A stretch of DNA of 13,239 nt from Bryobacterales bacterium (GTDB lineage Bacteria; Acidobacteriota; Terriglobia; Bryobacterales; Bryobacteraceae): positions 1 to 13,239 of the forward strand of contig DOZZ01000277.1 of NCBI GenBank assembly GCA_003517725.1. Direction: 5' to 3'. Both the position numbers and the translations under genes were made by a program. Of the stretch, positions 12,322 through 13,239 are shown piece after piece (within the stretch, counting starts at the first letter, position 1; every line of letters starts with the position of its first letter). The notes under the pieces were generated by a model. That model saw nothing but the letters and a program-made list of their open reading frames with translations. It was not told the DNA's origin and did not search any database.

Positions 12322-13239
12322 TCAGTACGGCCGCTCCGCGCTCTGCAACCGAAACATCACCTCCAGCCGATGTCTCCACCGTGCCCCCACCCCAACCCGC
12401 TCCACCGCGATCTCCGGCTTGAAATACTGCAACACAGTCTCGGTCGACGGATGAAACTCCAGCGCGGGCGCGATCAACACTAGCCGCGGGGCTTCCGTCC
12501 GCAGCGCCGTCGCCGGGAAGTAGCCGGCCGCCGTGAATTCGCCGCGTTGCAGATGCCAGCGGACCCGTAGCCAGTAATCCAGCGCTTGCAACGGCAGGTG
12601 CGGGTCGGCCACCGCCTTAATTTCGATCACTGCCAGGCGCCCCGTGTGGTCGCAACCCAGTAAGTCCAAAATGCCGCGCTCCGTCGATGCCAGCGCCGGC
12701 ACTTGTCCGTAGATAGGCGCGCTGGCCAGCGATGGGTCGATCACCGCTATGTCGCGGCGCAGTTGCGACTCCAACCAAGCTTCCGGATGACGCCGGTACA
12801 GCGTGTGCCTGGCATCCGGCGGATCGGGCGCGCGGAAGCGTGCTAGCGATAGCGCCAGCGCTGACGCCTCCTTCACCGTGATCACGCGGCGGCTGCCGAG
12901 CGACGCCGTTAGCTCGGTCTTCATTTGAGCGAATTCCAAACCCCGCACGCACAGGCTCAACGCGCCATTGGCCAGATCGACTAAGTCCACTCCGTCGATG
13001 GCCGACAGATGCCGCAGAGCCTCGGCCGGTAGCGACATCACGCTGGCGCGCGGCGTGAGCGAGGTGTCGACGTTGCCGCAGTCGGCGGGGTCGACCAGCA
13101 GGCTGAAGTCGTCCTCGGTGTAGAGGTGCAGGTGCATCGGCAGCCGCAGCCAGGGCATGCGCAGCGCGGTCGCGTTCTCGCTTCCGTGCGGAAGCCACAG
13201 GTCGAGGCGCTCGATAGGACCAACAGGGACGGACCCCGC
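12322..13239 (-). CDS. PD-(D/E)XK nuclease-like protein (5' end beyond window)
   Basis: The frame stays open to the right edge, and the codons before the first in-window ATG (13158) still look coding (GPIERLDLWLPHGSENAT, GC-rich third positions). The true start is therefore probably outside. Counting from that ATG as residue 1, the C-terminal half has a PD-(D/E)XK nuclease core: Glu130 in WLESQLRRDI, Asp165 in ERGILDLLG, the E-x-K pair Glu179/Lys181 in LAVIEIKA, and Gln191...Tyr195 in LPLQALDYW. This is the layout of NucS/DUF91-like and related DNA-processing enzymes. The N-terminal half (PMHLHLYTEDDFSLLVDPAD) is a separate domain I do not recognise. All core residues are intact, so nuclease activity is plausible, but the substrate is unknown. 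No methyltransferase or helicase is visible next to it within the window. Confidence 0.75.
   Translation of the reverse strand, partial: AGSVPVGPIERLDLWLPHGSENATALRMPWLRLPMHLHLYTEDDFSLLVDPADCGNVDTSLTPRASVMSLPAEALRHLSAIDGVDLVDLANGALSLCVRGLEFAQMKTELTASLGSRRVITVKEASALALSLARFRAPDPPDARHTLYRRHPEAWLESQLRRDIAVIDPSLASAPIYGQVPALASTERGILDLLGCDHTGRLAVIEIKAVADPHLPLQALDYWLRVRWHLQRGEFTAAGYFPATALRTEAPRLVLIAPALEFHPSTETVLQYFKPEIAVERVGVGARWRHRLEVMFRLQSAERPY

Noticed and set aside
11086..12483. 465-codon plus-strand open frame opposite the kinase
   Set aside because: Shadow frame; the minus strand has every kinase motif there, and the frame also runs into the nuclease gene.

Overview
The window looks like chromosomal DNA from a GC-rich, Gram-negative soil bacterium. 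An acidobacterium of the Solibacter/Bryobacter type is my best guess. The supporting features are a Hanks-type Ser/Thr kinase fused through one membrane helix to a long TPR array, a TonB-dependent receptor with an N-terminal carboxypeptidase-regulatory-like domain, a twin-arginine-targeted Gfo/Idh/MocA oxidoreductase, and loosely packed genes with decayed fragments between them. This assignment is inference from gene style; there is no rRNA or other taxonomic marker.

Layout. Positions 1-863 hold no gene I can support, only small repeats and palindromes. Positions 864-1904 are a compact three-gene plus-strand cassette: an 81-aa protein, a 131-aa protein and a HEPN-like helical protein whose start overlaps the preceding stop. 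All three are uncharacterised, and this is the best candidate here for an undescribed system. A truncated IS630-type transposase remnant follows on the minus strand. Next come an SDR dehydrogenase (2323-3090), a VOC/PhnB-like gene interrupted by one in-frame TGA (3157-3609), a convergent YdeI/OmpD-associated small protein (3612-3863, minus) and a Tat-exported Gfo/Idh/MocA oxidoreductase (4008-5396).

The next block reads on the minus strand: mazE (8506-8249), mazF (8252-7935), a TonB-dependent receptor (7868-5727) and then a frameshifted fragment of a second mazF (about 5624-5506). The receptor therefore lies between two same-orientation mazF 3' segments. mazE has a strong promoter (TTGACA-N17-TAACAT) overlapped by a perfect 15-bp palindrome, and the predicted transcript start is only a few bases from the ATG.

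The right part holds a 229-aa protein of unknown function (8955-9644, plus). It is convergent with the kinase-TPR gene (12105-9664, minus). The 5'-truncated end of a PD-(D/E)XK nuclease-like gene runs off the right edge (12322-13239, minus).

Functional picture. The SDR and the secreted Gfo/Idh/MocA enzyme suggest sugar or polyol oxidation. The receptor implies energised uptake of an unidentified ligand. mazEF and the HEPN cassette are stress- or defence-like modules. The IS remnant, the mazF fragment and the nonsense-interrupted VOC gene mark this as a region undergoing rearrangement and decay.
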